Shown here piece after piece: positions 35,042-44,724 of a stretch of DNA of 64,000 nt (position 1 is its first letter; every line of letters begins with the position of its first letter). The DNA lies in assembly GCF_036924715.1 (NCBI RefSeq), contig NZ_JAZHSB010000001.1, forward strand, positions 5,385,001 to 5,449,000, written 5' to 3'. The position numbers and the translations under genes were made by a program. Origin of the DNA: Bradyrhizobium sp. AZCC 1721 (GTDB lineage: Bacteria > Pseudomonadota > Alphaproteobacteria > Rhizobiales > Xanthobacteraceae). The notes beneath the pieces are model-generated. The model was not told the DNA's origin, ran no database searches, and saw nothing but the letters and a program-made list of their open reading frames with translations.

Positions 35042-36066
35042 CGCCCGATCCCGTCGATGTGCCGGCCGCTGTTCCGGTCGAAGCGATGGATCTCGCGCCT
35101 GCGCACCACGAAATCGTACCACTCGCCTGCGACGACTTCGGCGCGGATGTTGTTCGGCATCTTCGAGATCACATGCGCCTCGGCCGTCCTGCCTTCGAGC
35201 ACGCCGTAGACCAGCCGATCGGCGCCCAGATATTCGACGCGGGTGACGCGGAAGGGAAAGCCGATGCTGTCGTCCGAATTGCCTACCTCGCGCGGCAGAA
35301 ACGCCTCCGGCCGAAAGCCGACATAGGAGGCGCCCTCCTCCACCAGATTCATCGGCGGCGAGCCGATGAAGGTGGCGACGAAGGTGTCCATCGGCTTGCC
35401 GTAAATCTCCTGCGGCGTGCCGATCTGGATCACCTTGCCCTGGTTCAGCACTGCAATGCGATCGCCGAGCCCCATGGCTTCGGCCTGATCATGGGTGACG
35501 TAAATGGTGGTGGTGGCGAGGTCGCGCTGGAACTGCTTGAGCTCGTCGCGGGCGGAATTCCGCAACTTGGCGTCGAGATTGGACAGAGGCTCGTCGAGCA
35601 GGAACACCACCGGTTCACGCACCACCGCGCGTGCGAGCGCCACGCGCTGACGTTCGCCGCCGGAGAGCTGGCGTGGCTTGCGATCGAGGAAGCGCTCGAT
35701 TCCGAACATGCGCGCGGCCCATTCCACCTTCTTGCGGATCGCGTCCCTTTGCATGCCGATCGCGCGCAGCGGAAACGAGATGTTCTTCGCGACTGTGAGA
35801 TGCGGATACAGCGCGTAGCTCTGGAACACCATCGCGACATTGCGCGCGCGCGGCGGCAAGTCAGTGACGACGCGGCCGTCGATGACGATGTCGCCCGCAG
35901 TCGGCTGTTCGAGTCCGGCGATGAGCCGCATCAACGTGGTCTTGCCGCAGCCGGAGGGGCCGAGCAGGACGAGGAATTCGCCTTCGCGCGCGAGGAGGTC
36001 GATGCCGTCGACCGCGCGCACCTCGTCGAAATGCTTCGATATGTGCCGTGCTTCGACCGTCGCCAT
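35038..36066 (-). CDS. carbohydrate ABC transporter ATP-binding protein (MalK/UgpC family)
   Basis: 342 residues: Walker A GPSGCGKTT, Q-loop VFQSYALYPH, signature LSGGERQR, Walker B VVFLLDEPLSNLD and H-loop YVTHD. A C-terminal TOBE-type domain (about 240-342; YVGFRPEAFLP) is typical of MalK-like ATPases and may regulate transport. Start at ATG 36066 (MATVEARHISK). It energises the two permeases with which it overlaps. Confidence 0.92.
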   Translation of the reverse strand: MATVEARHISKHFDEVRAVDGIDLLAREGEFLVLLGPSGCGKTTLMRLIAGLEQPTAGDIVIDGRVVTDLPPRARNVAMVFQSYALYPHLTVAKNISFPLRAIGMQRDAIRKKVEWAARMFGIERFLDRKPRQLSGGERQRVALARAVVREPVVFLLDEPLSNLDAKLRNSARDELKQFQRDLATTTIYVTHDQAEAMGLGDRIAVLNQGKVIQIGTPQEIYGKPMDTFVATFIGSPPMNLVEEGASYVGFRPEAFLPREVGNSDDSIGFPFRVTRVEYLGADRLVYGVLEGRTAEAHVISKMPNNIRAEVVAGEWYDFVVRRREIHRFDRNSGRHIDGIGR

Positions 36067-36101
36067 GAATGCCTCTCGGCTCTCTCGCGTCGGCGTCAAA
36101 C

Positions 36102-36125
36102 GGGGCCGGGCCGCCGCCGGGCCCC
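36102..36125. other. GC-rich intercistronic hairpin after the sugar-binding protein gene
   Basis: GGGGCC (36102-36107) can pair with GGCCCC (36120-36125) and further pairs form with a bulge (GGGGCCGG with CCGGGCCCC). It sits in the 81-base gap between the binding protein and the ATPase gene and has no T-run, so it more likely limits or stabilises the transcript than ends it. Confidence 0.5.
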
Positions 36126-36147
36126 ACCGATCACAATACGCGCGCGA

Positions 36148-37491
36148 TCAGATCATCCCGCGCTCTTTCCACTTTGCCCAGATCGCTTTCATCTTGGTAT
36201 CGAGCTTCTTCAAGGCGTCTTCGGGCGTCTCCGCGCCGGTCGCCGCCTCGGCGAAGGCGGTGTTGAGCAGCCAGGTCTGGTACGTGTCGGAAATGGGCGC
36301 AGTGGAGTAGCCGGGATAGCCAATGTTGGTCGCCCAATCGAGCACGTCCTCGAGCACCGCGTACTTGTCCGGCGGCACCGCCTTCTTGTCGCTGGAGATG
36401 AGCTGCTTGAGATCTGGCACGGTCTGAGGGAAGCACGGGAAGTTGTAGAACTCGCTGGCCAGGAAGGCTTCCTTGAAGTTGGCAATGTAGTCGACCAGGA
36501 ATTTCTGCGCGCCTGGGATATTCTCCGCGAACTTCCAGATCACGTAGCAGTCCATCACATGCTCGAGGCCCATGCGGCGCACAGGACCCTTGGCGGCCTT
36601 GGCAACGGCGATCTTCTCGTGAATCGCCATCTTCTGATTCTCTCCGGTGCGCGTCACCGAGATGGCGTTGAGCACCAGCGAGGAGCGTCCGGCGAGCATC
36701 TGCCGGTTGTTGGAGGAGGCATCCCAAGCCAGAACTTCTGGCGTCATGCAGTCCTCAAAGAGTCCCTTAACGAAGCGCAGGGCCTCCAGCGTGTTCTTGG
36801 AATTGATGGTGAGGTTGCCGGCCTCGTCCTGCTCATGCGCGCCGAATGAATACATGATCGCGCGCATGGCCACGCCGGTGTCGATCTCGGCGGAGAGACC
36901 GATGCCGACCGGAATACGGGTCTTCTCCTTGATCTTCTTGCCGCCGACACGAATGTCGTCCCAGGTGTCCGGCTTCATGCCAATGTCACCCCAGAGATCG
37001 GTGCGGTAGTTCACCGGGTCCGGCACGTAGCTGTCGGAGAGGGCGAAGTATCTCTTGGTCTTTGGGTTGTATGTGCTCTTGATGCCGAGTTCGATCGCCT
37101 TGCCATTCGCCTTTTCGCATTCAGCATAGACGTCGTTCATGGGTACAACCTGATCCTCGAACACCGAAGGCGGCATGAGGAGCATGAAGAGGTCGTGGCC
37201 CTTCTGGGCGGATACCTCTGCTGCGGCGCGCGACTCGAGAAGAGCAAGATTAATGTTGTCGACGATCACCTCGGTGTCGTTCTTCTTGCCCCATTCCTTG
37301 GTGTAGGTGTTGTTGAACCACCGGTCGTAACCGGGGACGAAGTGGCTCCATTGCAGGATTTTCAGTGTCTTGGCGGCCCGTGCAGGCGTGACATGGAAGA
37401 ACGGGCCGATAGTTGCGGCGACGCCCGCGGCAGTCGCCGTCTTGATCGCATCGCGGCGCGATAGCCCACGATGAGGCTTCTGGCGTTCCAT
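36148..37491 (-). CDS. extracellular solute-binding protein of the carbohydrate ABC transporter, Tat-exported
   Basis: 447 residues. The N-terminus (LSRRDAIKTATAAGVAATIGPF) has a twin-arginine motif and hydrophobic core, so the protein is folded before export by the Tat pathway, with cleavage near PARA. The mature part has family-1 binding protein features (TLKILQWSHFVPGYDRWF, EWGKKNDTEV). It captures the substrate in the periplasm for the permease pair. First gene of the operon 37491 to 33013. Substrate not deducible. Confidence 0.88.
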   Translation of the reverse strand: MERQKPHRGLSRRDAIKTATAAGVAATIGPFFHVTPARAAKTLKILQWSHFVPGYDRWFNNTYTKEWGKKNDTEVIVDNINLALLESRAAAEVSAQKGHDLFMLLMPPSVFEDQVVPMNDVYAECEKANGKAIELGIKSTYNPKTKRYFALSDSYVPDPVNYRTDLWGDIGMKPDTWDDIRVGGKKIKEKTRIPVGIGLSAEIDTGVAMRAIMYSFGAHEQDEAGNLTINSKNTLEALRFVKGLFEDCMTPEVLAWDASSNNRQMLAGRSSLVLNAISVTRTGENQKMAIHEKIAVAKAAKGPVRRMGLEHVMDCYVIWKFAENIPGAQKFLVDYIANFKEAFLASEFYNFPCFPQTVPDLKQLISSDKKAVPPDKYAVLEDVLDWATNIGYPGYSTAPISDTYQTWLLNTAFAEAATGAETPEDALKKLDTKMKAIWAKWKERGMI

Positions 37492-38345
37492 GGATGTCCT
37501 CCCTATCGGTACGTGAGCGGACTGCCGCTCGAGACCCCTTGGCTTGGGTCATTTTCATTCCGGCGCGTCCCTCGAACGGGACGGGCCTTCAGGCAGTGCC
37601 AACCGATAATTCCGGACTTGCTCAAATTAATTACGTGTTGAGGATGCTCCTTTCGCCGGTTGCTGACAAGCAACAGCCGACCGCAGACGCACCTGCTGCG
37701 GCGCCGCAAGACACGTCTCAAGACACGTCTATTGTCTCTGATGTGGGCCGCGCCAGGCTGCCTCCACCGTGTCACGCGCCCCGCCTCGACGATCACTGTC
37801 GATCCAGATGGCGTTGCCGGTTTTGGCCGGGCCATTCGGGAATTCATTCCCCGCTGGGAGATCCCGTTTTGGAAATCCTACATTGGGCCGCATCGAGATC
37901 GACGTCCACACCGTCCGCATTATCGGCGACAGATCACGGTGGAGCAGCATCGCTGGACCTGGACCAGCCAAGGCCACTACATCGATTCCTCGCGACTCCC
38001 TGATGTCGTCCAGGTAAGGGAGCCTGACCTAACGCTGACTGATGCCGTGAAAGGGGCTGGGTAGCTCTCTGTCCGGCGGGATGCCTGCGCCGTACCGTCG
38101 CGAACGTGCTCCCGATTGGGCCGATCGTTCGCAAGTGCAAACAGTGCCCGGTCGCGAACTCGCGGCACCAGTGGTCCACCAGCCGCGCTAATGCAGCCAA
38201 GACCTTAGTCTAAATTGTCGTGGGACCACACGATTAGATTTGACTTGCGGCCGAGAGATTCGAAGAATCAAGCTGCAAATTCAAAGCGGTCAGGTCAAAC
38301 GGCCGAAAGGCCATCTGTGCATCGACGGATGACGAGAGGAGCGAG
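37492..38345. other. intergenic region of about 850 bases between two divergent ABC operons
   Basis: No gene is supported. It contains a 12-base tandem repeat, CAAGACACGTCT at 37707-37718 and 37719-37730, and an inverted repeat TCGTG-GGACCA-CACGA at 38218-38233 upstream of the peptide ABC operon, either of which could be a regulator site. A plus-strand frame at 37660-38064 ends without family resemblance. A decayed gene cannot be excluded. Confidence 0.5.
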
Positions 38346-39347
38346 GTGTCCAGGCTTCTCGAGATAGACAATTTGCAAACCTACTTCTTCTCTGCGGCAG
38401 GTGTGGTCAAGGCCGTCGACGGTATCAGCGTCCACGTCGATCAGGGCGAGACGATCGCCGTCGTGGGCGAATCCGGATGCGGCAAGTCCGTCAGCGCGCT
38501 CTCGATCCTGCGGCTTGTCGCCGATCCTCCCGGCAGAATCATCGGTGGCAGTATTCGCTTCCAGAACAGGGACCTTCTCAAGCTGAGCGACGAGGAAATC
38601 CGCGAGGTCCGAGGCAAGGAAATTGCCATGGTGTTTCAGGAGCCGATGACCTCACTCAATCCGGTCCTGACGATCGGCCGGCAGCTCACCGAGACCATGG
38701 AGCAGCACCTCAACATGACCCACGATCAGGCGATCACGCGCGCGATCGAGTTGTTGGGCATGGTGGGGATATCGGATCCGGAGCGTCGCCTGAGGCAGTA
38801 CCCGCACCACTTCAGCGGCGGTATGCGCCAACGCGTGATGATCGCCATGGCGTTGTGCTGCGAGCCCAAGCTCATCATCGCCGACGAACCGACAACTGCG
38901 CTCGACGTGACGGTTCAGGCACAGATTCTCGAGCTGATGAAGGATCTGACCCAGCGTCTGGGCGTGGCGCTGATCATCATCACCCATAATCTCGGTATCG
39001 TCGCGCGCTACGCTGACAGGGTCAATGTCATGTACGCGGGCAGGATCATCGAGAGCGGGACTGCACGCGACATCTTTCATCATCCCCATCATCCCTACAC
39101 GCTGGCGCTGCTGCGTTCGGTGCCGCGCATGGATCGGCCGCGCCAGGCCCGGCTTGATCCGGTGGAAGGACAGCCGCCCGACCTTTCGCGCCTCGGCGCC
39201 GGCTGCTCGTTCCACCCGCGCTGCAGCTTTGCCGTGGCGCGCTGCCCAAGCGAGTCGCCTCCGTTCGAGCGGATCGACGGCGGCGATCATCTCGCAGCAT
39301 GTTGGGAGGCAGCCAAAGTAGCCGGATCGCTGACGAGGCCGTCATGA
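38346..39347 (+). CDS. peptide/nickel-type ABC transporter ATP-binding protein (DppD family)
   Basis: 333 residues, GTG start with AGGAG upstream. Walker A GESGCGKS, signature FSGGMRQRV, Walker B LIIADEPTTALDVT and H-loop ITHNLG. The C-terminal oligopeptide extension with cysteines (CSFHPRCSFAVARCPSE) is typical of DppD/OppD and binds an iron-sulphur cluster in some members. The stop overlaps the next ATG (ATGA at 39344). First gene of a five-gene importer operon. Confidence 0.93.
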   Translation: MSRLLEIDNLQTYFFSAAGVVKAVDGISVHVDQGETIAVVGESGCGKSVSALSILRLVADPPGRIIGGSIRFQNRDLLKLSDEEIREVRGKEIAMVFQEPMTSLNPVLTIGRQLTETMEQHLNMTHDQAITRAIELLGMVGISDPERRLRQYPHHFSGGMRQRVMIAMALCCEPKLIIADEPTTALDVTVQAQILELMKDLTQRLGVALIIITHNLGIVARYADRVNVMYAGRIIESGTARDIFHHPHHPYTLALLRSVPRMDRPRQARLDPVEGQPPDLSRLGAGCSFHPRCSFAVARCPSESPPFERIDGGDHLAACWEAAKVAGSLTRPS

Positions 39348-40441
39348 CCCCCATGGAGTCAACCGGCGCGGTATGGCAGAGCGTCCAGGCGGCGGTACAG
39401 GTATCGACCGTCGTGGAAGACGTTGCGCTGGAGCATGGGCGACAATCCAAATGGCGCATCGACCTGGCGCCGGAACTGGTCACGATCCGCAACCTGAAGA
39501 TGCACTTTCCGGTGACCGAGGGCGCTCTCTTCTCCAGAGAGATCGCGCACGTGAAGGCTGTCGATGGCATCAGCTTCACCATCCGCAAAGGTGAGACGCT
39601 CGGATTGGTCGGCGAGTCGGGTTGCGGCAAGACCACCACGGGCCGGTGCATCCTGCGGCTCGAGCATCCGACCGGAGGCGAGATCCTGTTCGACGGCAAG
39701 AATCTAGTCGACCTCGATCAGAGATCGATGCGGGCCTTGCGGCAGAAGATCCAGGTCATCTTTCAGGATCCTTACAGCTCCCTCAATCCGCGCATGAAGA
39801 TCGGGGAGATCATTTCCGAGCCGATGAAGGTGCACCGGACCGAACCGACCAAGGCGGCGCGTGATGCGCGCGTCACGGAATTGCTCCGCCTGTGCGGCCT
39901 GGATCCCAGGTTTGCCGACCGCTACCCCCACGAGATGAGCGGCGGCCAGCGCCAGCGCGTCGGCATCGCACGCGCCCTTTCGGTTCGCCCGGAATTCATC
40001 GTCTGCGACGAGGCGATCTCGGCTTTGGACGTGTCGATTCAGGCGCAGATCGTCAATCTGCTGGAGGATCTGCGGGACCAGTTCGGACTGACCTATCTGT
40101 TCATCGCGCACGATCTCAGCATCGTTCGCCACCTCTGTCATCGCATCGCCGTCATGTATCTCGGCAAGATCGTCGAACTGGCGGATTGCGACGAGTTGTA
40201 CGGCAATCCTCTGCATCCCTATACTCAGGCGCTTCTCGCGGCCGTGCCGGTGCTGGATCCTGACCTGGAGCGGATGCGCGCCCGCCGAATCGTAAAGGGC
40301 GAAGTGCCGAGCTCGATGAATCCGCCGAAGGGATGCGTGTTTCATCCGCGCTGCCCGCTTGCTATCGATAGCTGTGCGAAGAACGTCCCGGAGTTCAGAG
40401 AACTGCGGCCCGGCCACTGGGTAGCTTGTTCCGTGATCTGA
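39344..40441 (+). CDS. peptide-type ABC transporter ATP-binding protein (DppF family)
   Basis: 365 residues with Walker A GESGCGKTT, Q-loop IFQDPYSSLNPRM, signature MSGGQRQRVG, Walker B FIVCDEAISALDVS and FIAHDL. Note Ala in DEAISALD where DEPxSALD is usual, a common DppF-type variant. About 45 extra N-terminal residues precede the ATPase core; a later ATG at 39353 is possible. The C-terminal CVFHPRCPLAIDSC cysteine motif is present. Forms the ATPase heterodimer with DppD. Confidence 0.93.
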   Translation: MTPMESTGAVWQSVQAAVQVSTVVEDVALEHGRQSKWRIDLAPELVTIRNLKMHFPVTEGALFSREIAHVKAVDGISFTIRKGETLGLVGESGCGKTTTGRCILRLEHPTGGEILFDGKNLVDLDQRSMRALRQKIQVIFQDPYSSLNPRMKIGEIISEPMKVHRTEPTKAARDARVTELLRLCGLDPRFADRYPHEMSGGQRQRVGIARALSVRPEFIVCDEAISALDVSIQAQIVNLLEDLRDQFGLTYLFIAHDLSIVRHLCHRIAVMYLGKIVELADCDELYGNPLHPYTQALLAAVPVLDPDLERMRARRIVKGEVPSSMNPPKGCVFHPRCPLAIDSCAKNVPEFRELRPGHWVACSVI

Positions 40442-40529
40442 AAGCCCTCGCAAGAAGGGGCGATCGGCCTGGGCAGAAGACCCGGCCCTTGAAGAACAGG
40501 AGGAATGTGTTCCAGAGGGAGGAAAGACT

Positions 40530-42143
40530 ATGAACCCTTTAAAATATCTCAAAGCCGTGTCAATCGTGGGTGTCGGCGCGGCAGTTGCCCTCGGCTTCTC
40601 CGGGGTTCCAGCCCAGGCTGCACCGAAGCAGGGCGGGATTCTGAACTTTGTCGTGCCGGACGAGCCGCCGAGCTGGGACGGCCACCGCGAGACGACGTTC
40701 GCGCTGATCCATCCCTTTGCGCCGTTCTACAGTCTGCTCATCAAGGTCAACCCGGATAATCCGTCCTCATCGACGGACTTCGTCTGCGACCTATGCACGG
40801 AAATGCCGACCCCGACCGACGAGGGCAAGACCTACACGTTCAAGATCAAGCAGGGCGTGAAATTCCACGATGGAACGCTATTGACGGCGCACGACATCGT
40901 CGCGTCGTTCAGAAAGATCATCTTCCCGCCGGAGGGCACGACCAGCGCGCGCGTCGCCTATTTCGTCATGGTCGAGAGCGTCAGCGCGGCGGACGACCAC
41001 ACCGTCGTGTTCAAGCTCAAGTATCCATCGGGCGCCTTCATCCCGGCGCTCGCAACGCCGTATAACTTCATCTACTCGAAGGCAAAGCTCGAAAAGGACC
41101 TTCGCTGGTACGAGACCAACGTCATGGGATCGGGGCCATTCAAGTTCGTGGCAAGAGAGGCAGGCGCCTACGTGCGCGGCGAGCGCAACAAGGGCTACCA
41201 CGTTCCCGGGCAGCCTTATCTCGACGGCTTCGAGGCGATCTTCTCCAACAAGCAGGCGGTGCAGGTGCAAGCGGTCCGCGGCGACCGGGCCGCAATCCAG
41301 TTCCGCGGCTTCCCGCCGAAAAGCCGTGACGACCTCATCGCGGCGCTCGGCAACGAGATCACGGTGCAGGAGAGTGACTGGAACTGCGTGCTCCTGTTCA
41401 CCCCCAATCACAAGAAAAAGCCATTCGATGATGCCCGCGTTCGCCGCGCGCTGACGCTGGCGGTCGACCGCTGGGGCGGATCCCAGAGCCTTTCACGCAT
41501 CGCGATCGTCAAGGCTGTCGGTGGTGTCGTGTTCCCCGGTCACCCGCTGGCGGCAACGAAGGCGGAGCTCGAACAGATCCCGGGCTTTTGGCGGGACATC
41601 AACAAGTCGCGTGCCGAGGCCAAGCGGCTGCTGCAGGAGGCCGGTGTCCCGGACCTGAAGTTCGTGCTGTGGAATCGCGCCGTCGATCAGCCCTACACGA
41701 TCGTGGGCACCTGGCTCATCGACCAGTGGCGGCAGATCGGCGTGACGGTCGAGCAGAAGATGGAGCCGACGGGCCCATTCTACGCGCGCCTCAGGTCGGC
41801 TGAGTTCGACGTGACGGTCGACTTCAACTGCCAGTCGGTCATCAATCCGCTGCTCGACGTCGGCAAGTTCCTGTCGGAGGACATCGGCAACGAAAGCTAC
41901 GGCGCATACATCGATCGCGACCTCGACAAGATCTTCGAGGCGATGAACCGCACCTCCGACGAGACCGAGCAGCGCAAGCTGATGCGGCAGTTCGAGAAGC
42001 GTGTGCTCGATGAGCAGGCACACTCGTTCGTCACGCTCTGGTGGAACCGGATCATCCCTCACCGGTCCTATGTGAAGGGCTGGAAGGTCAGTCCGAGCCA
42101 CTACCTCAATCAGGATCTCGCGAACGTATGGCTCGACAAGTAG
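40530..42143 (+). CDS. peptide-type ABC transporter substrate-binding protein (SBP family 5)
   Basis: 537 residues with a Sec signal peptide (about 1-30; VGVGAAVALGFSGVPAQAA) and SBP_bac_5 features: GGILNFVVPDEPPSWDGHRE, YTFKIKQGVKFHDGTLLTAHDI and RRALTLAVDRWGGSQ. It delivers substrate to the DppBC-type permease encoded next. GGAGGAAAGACT precedes the ATG. Its 88-base 5' gap from the ATPase gene could hold an internal control site. The family also carries opines, glutathione and other organic compounds. Confidence 0.9.
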   Translation: MNPLKYLKAVSIVGVGAAVALGFSGVPAQAAPKQGGILNFVVPDEPPSWDGHRETTFALIHPFAPFYSLLIKVNPDNPSSSTDFVCDLCTEMPTPTDEGKTYTFKIKQGVKFHDGTLLTAHDIVASFRKIIFPPEGTTSARVAYFVMVESVSAADDHTVVFKLKYPSGAFIPALATPYNFIYSKAKLEKDLRWYETNVMGSGPFKFVAREAGAYVRGERNKGYHVPGQPYLDGFEAIFSNKQAVQVQAVRGDRAAIQFRGFPPKSRDDLIAALGNEITVQESDWNCVLLFTPNHKKKPFDDARVRRALTLAVDRWGGSQSLSRIAIVKAVGGVVFPGHPLAATKAELEQIPGFWRDINKSRAEAKRLLQEAGVPDLKFVLWNRAVDQPYTIVGTWLIDQWRQIGVTVEQKMEPTGPFYARLRSAEFDVTVDFNCQSVINPLLDVGKFLSEDIGNESYGAYIDRDLDKIFEAMNRTSDETEQRKLMRQFEKRVLDEQAHSFVTLWWNRIIPHRSYVKGWKVSPSHYLNQDLANVWLDK

Positions 42144-42226
42144 CCGTCCGGTAGGCGGCGGTTTCCCAGTCTTCTGCCTTGCCCAGGCAGTGATCGAGAA
42201 GTCCGCAAACGAGTGCAACAGGGATC

Positions 42227-43198
42227 ATGTACCAGTACATCCTGAAGCGGCTCCTGTTGATGATTCCGACGCTGCTCGGCGCGGCGCTGCTCGTGTTCAT
42301 CCTGCTACGGCTGGTACCGGGCGACGTCTGTATGCTGCGCATGACAGGTGGGGCCGGGTACGTCGATCCCAAGGCGATCGATCTCTGCCGCAGCGAGCTC
42401 GGCCTTGATCGCTCCTATGCCGTGCAGTTCCTGACCTTCATCTGGGACTTCGTCCGGTTCGACTTCGGCAAGTCGATGTGGACCGGACGCCCGATTGTGG
42501 AGGAGGTCCGACTCCGCTTCGAGCTCTCGCTGCAGATCGCGATCATGGCCACGCTCACCGCCATCCTGCTCGCGATCCCGCTCGGCACGATCTCCGCGGT
42601 CAAGCAGAACACCTGGATCGACTACGTGGTTCGGGCCTTCAGTATCGCCGGGATCGCGATGCCTTCCTTCTGGCTTGGCGTCCTGATCATCCTCGGCTTG
42701 CTGATCACCACAAAGTCGGTGTTCGGAGCTCCCTGGATGCCACCGATCAAATATGTGCCGATCTGGGTCGACCCCTTGTACAACCTGAGCATGACCATCT
42801 TCCCGGCGCTCGCCACCGGCTACCGCTACTCCGCCGTTGCGACACGCATGACGCGCTCGGCGCTGCTCGAAGTGCTGCGCGAGGACTACGTCCGCACGGC
42901 CCGCGCCAAGGGACTCGTGCATCAGCTCATCATCCGCCGGCATGCGCTTGGAAACGCGCTTTTGCCGGTGGTCACGATCATCGGCATTGAATTCGCGTTC
43001 CTGATGGGCGGACTGGTGGTCACCGAGCAGGTGTTCAACCTCAACGGTCTCGGCAAGCTATTCGTCGCTTCCGTGACCAATCAAGATTACGCCATGACCC
43101 AGGCGCTGGTCATGCTGGTGGCGACGATCTTCGTCGTCACCAACTTCGTGGTGGATATCATCTACGCGTGGCTCGACCCGCGGATCCGGTACAAATGA
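42227..43198 (+). CDS. peptide-type ABC transporter permease (DppB family)
   Basis: 323 residues with about six membrane helices; first segment RLLLMIPTLLGAALLVFILLRLVPG, a DppB/OppB hallmark. The EAA loop is EDYVRTARAKGLVHQLIIRRHALGNALLPVV. Partner of the downstream DppC-like permease, 22 bases away. Confidence 0.93.
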   Translation: MYQYILKRLLLMIPTLLGAALLVFILLRLVPGDVCMLRMTGGAGYVDPKAIDLCRSELGLDRSYAVQFLTFIWDFVRFDFGKSMWTGRPIVEEVRLRFELSLQIAIMATLTAILLAIPLGTISAVKQNTWIDYVVRAFSIAGIAMPSFWLGVLIILGLLITTKSVFGAPWMPPIKYVPIWVDPLYNLSMTIFPALATGYRYSAVATRMTRSALLEVLREDYVRTARAKGLVHQLIIRRHALGNALLPVVTIIGIEFAFLMGGLVVTEQVFNLNGLGKLFVASVTNQDYAMTQALVMLVATIFVVTNFVVDIIYAWLDPRIRYK

Positions 43199-43220
43199 TG
43201 GCAGGAACCAGAGATCTTGC

Positions 43221-44123
43221 ATGACTGTCGCGACCGACCTCGGAACAAGAATCGAGCTGACGGAAGAGCTCAAGCCACAGAGCAGGCTTGCGGCCATTGC
43301 CCGGTTCGCACGCCGCAATCCGCTCGGTGCCGCCGGCGCCGCAGTGATCGTCGTCATGGTGGTAGTTGCGGCGCTTGCCGACTTGATCGCCCCTTACAAC
43401 CCGGTCGCCAACGCTTTCGACCGCATGCATGAGCCGCCGAGTCTCGAGAACTGGCTCGGCACGGACCAGTTCGGACGCGACGTGTTCTCGCGCATCGTCT
43501 ACGGCGCGCGCACGGCCCTGCTGGTCGGATTTGCGTCGTCGTTCGTCGGCGCCACCTTCGGCCTGGTGCTCGGCGTCGCGAGCGCCTATTTCGGCGGCAA
43601 GATCGATCTGATCTTGCAGCGCATCATCGACATCTTCATGGCGTTCCCGCTGATCATCATGGCGCTCGCCGTGATCGCAATCTTCGGGACGGGTGCACAG
43701 AACGTGATCATCGCGATCACCATACCGTTCATTCCGCGCTGCGCCCGCGTCGTGCGTTCGAGTGCGCTGGCGATCCGCGAGCTCCCGTACATCGACGCTG
43801 CTCGCGCCAACGGATTTAGCCACAGCCGCATCATTCTGCGGCACATGGTTCCGAATGTCATGGCGCCGTTTCTTATCATGATCACCGCCTTCGTGGGGCA
43901 GGCAATCCTGCTTGAAGCATCGCTTTCCTATCTCGGTCTCGGCGTGCAGGAGCCGACGCCGGCCTGGGGCCTGATGCTTCAGGGCGGCGCCGAGGAATAC
44001 GCTGAGAGCGCCCCCTGGATAGCCATCTTCCCGGGCATCGCCATCAGTCTTGCGGTGTTCGGCTTCAGCCTCTTCGGTGATGCGCTGCGCGACGAGCTCG
44101 ATCCCAGGCTGCGATCGCAGTAA
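43221..44123 (+). CDS. peptide-type ABC transporter permease (DppC family)
   Basis: 300 residues. N-terminal cytoplasmic part RFARRNPLGAAGAAVIVVMVVV, then motifs ENWLGTDQFGRDVFSRIVYGAR, the EAA loop LPYIDAARANGFSHSRIILRHMVPN and a SYLGLGVQEPTPAWG region near the C-terminus, all typical of DppC/OppC. Last gene of the operon, followed by a strong hairpin. Confidence 0.93.
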   Translation: MTVATDLGTRIELTEELKPQSRLAAIARFARRNPLGAAGAAVIVVMVVVAALADLIAPYNPVANAFDRMHEPPSLENWLGTDQFGRDVFSRIVYGARTALLVGFASSFVGATFGLVLGVASAYFGGKIDLILQRIIDIFMAFPLIIMALAVIAIFGTGAQNVIIAITIPFIPRCARVVRSSALAIRELPYIDAARANGFSHSRIILRHMVPNVMAPFLIMITAFVGQAILLEASLSYLGLGVQEPTPAWGLMLQGGAEEYAESAPWIAIFPGIAISLAVFGFSLFGDALRDELDPRLRSQ

Positions 44124-44143
44124 AATAGGGGTTACGTCTCTGA

Positions 44144-44160
44144 GCCGCGCAGTGCGCGGC
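44144..44160. terminator. hairpin after the peptide ABC operon
   Basis: A perfect 7-base stem, GCCGCGC-AGT-GCGCGGC, 20 bases after the dppC-type stop. There is no clear T-run, so termination is likely rather than certain. Confidence 0.5.
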
Positions 44161-44298
44161 GACGCGCCCAACCCACTACCGGGGAGCGCTGTTTTGCTTT
44201 CGCCATGCAGCTTAATCATCGGCGGGCCAGACTGTCGATCCTAACTTGCTAGTCTAGTGGACTGAAATCAGCTCAAAAGCCGTCAGCCGAGAGCGCCC

Positions 44299-44724
44299 TC
44301 AATGCCTGTGGCGGCCCGGGGACGGTTTGACGTCAGTGACTTCTGCCTCTTCGAAGCGCAACATCGCGATCACGCGGTCGCGCACGGCGCCGCGCAGATC
44401 GATCTGCACTGCCCAGTCGCCGTGCATCTCGAGCTTGAGGCGGGCCTGATAAGCGCCCTTCTCCGCCTGCTCGGTCGCTTTCACGGGGCGCACGTTGTGC
44501 ATGCCGGGCATCGAGGGCATGTCCGCTCCAACGGATACGGTCAGCCCCGAGAGCGGTTCGCCGGAGCGCGCGTTCGCAAGCTTGATGGTGCAGTCGTACT
44601 CCAGCACCTGCCCGGCCGAGACGCAGGTCACGACGGCCTTGGCGCGCACCTGGCCGTGCGCGGCTTGCGGATAACCGGCCATCAGGGCCGCCACGGCAGC
44701 AAGCATGCAAACGATCGTTCTCAT
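44299..44724 (-). CDS. FixH/YtkA-like exported protein
   Basis: 141 residues with a signal peptide (MLAAVAALMAGYPQAAHG) and a small beta-sandwich domain. The MPSMPGMHNVRP motif and GAYQARLKLEMHGDWAVQIDL resemble FixH/YtkA-like domains, a group sometimes linked to metal or oxidase assembly. Its start overlaps the stop of the LivM-type permease by 4 bases, so it is the last gene of the Liv operon, an odd partner for an amino-acid transporter. Specific role unknown. Confidence 0.7.
   Translation of the reverse strand: MRTIVCMLAAVAALMAGYPQAAHGQVRAKAVVTCVSAGQVLEYDCTIKLANARSGEPLSGLTVSVGADMPSMPGMHNVRPVKATEQAEKGAYQARLKLEMHGDWAVQIDLRGAVRDRVIAMLRFEEAEVTDVKPSPGRHRH

Noticed and set aside
37660..38064. 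A 134-residue plus-strand frame between the ABC operons
   Set aside because: No ribosome site, Arg/His-rich, competing frames on both strands and no recognised family.
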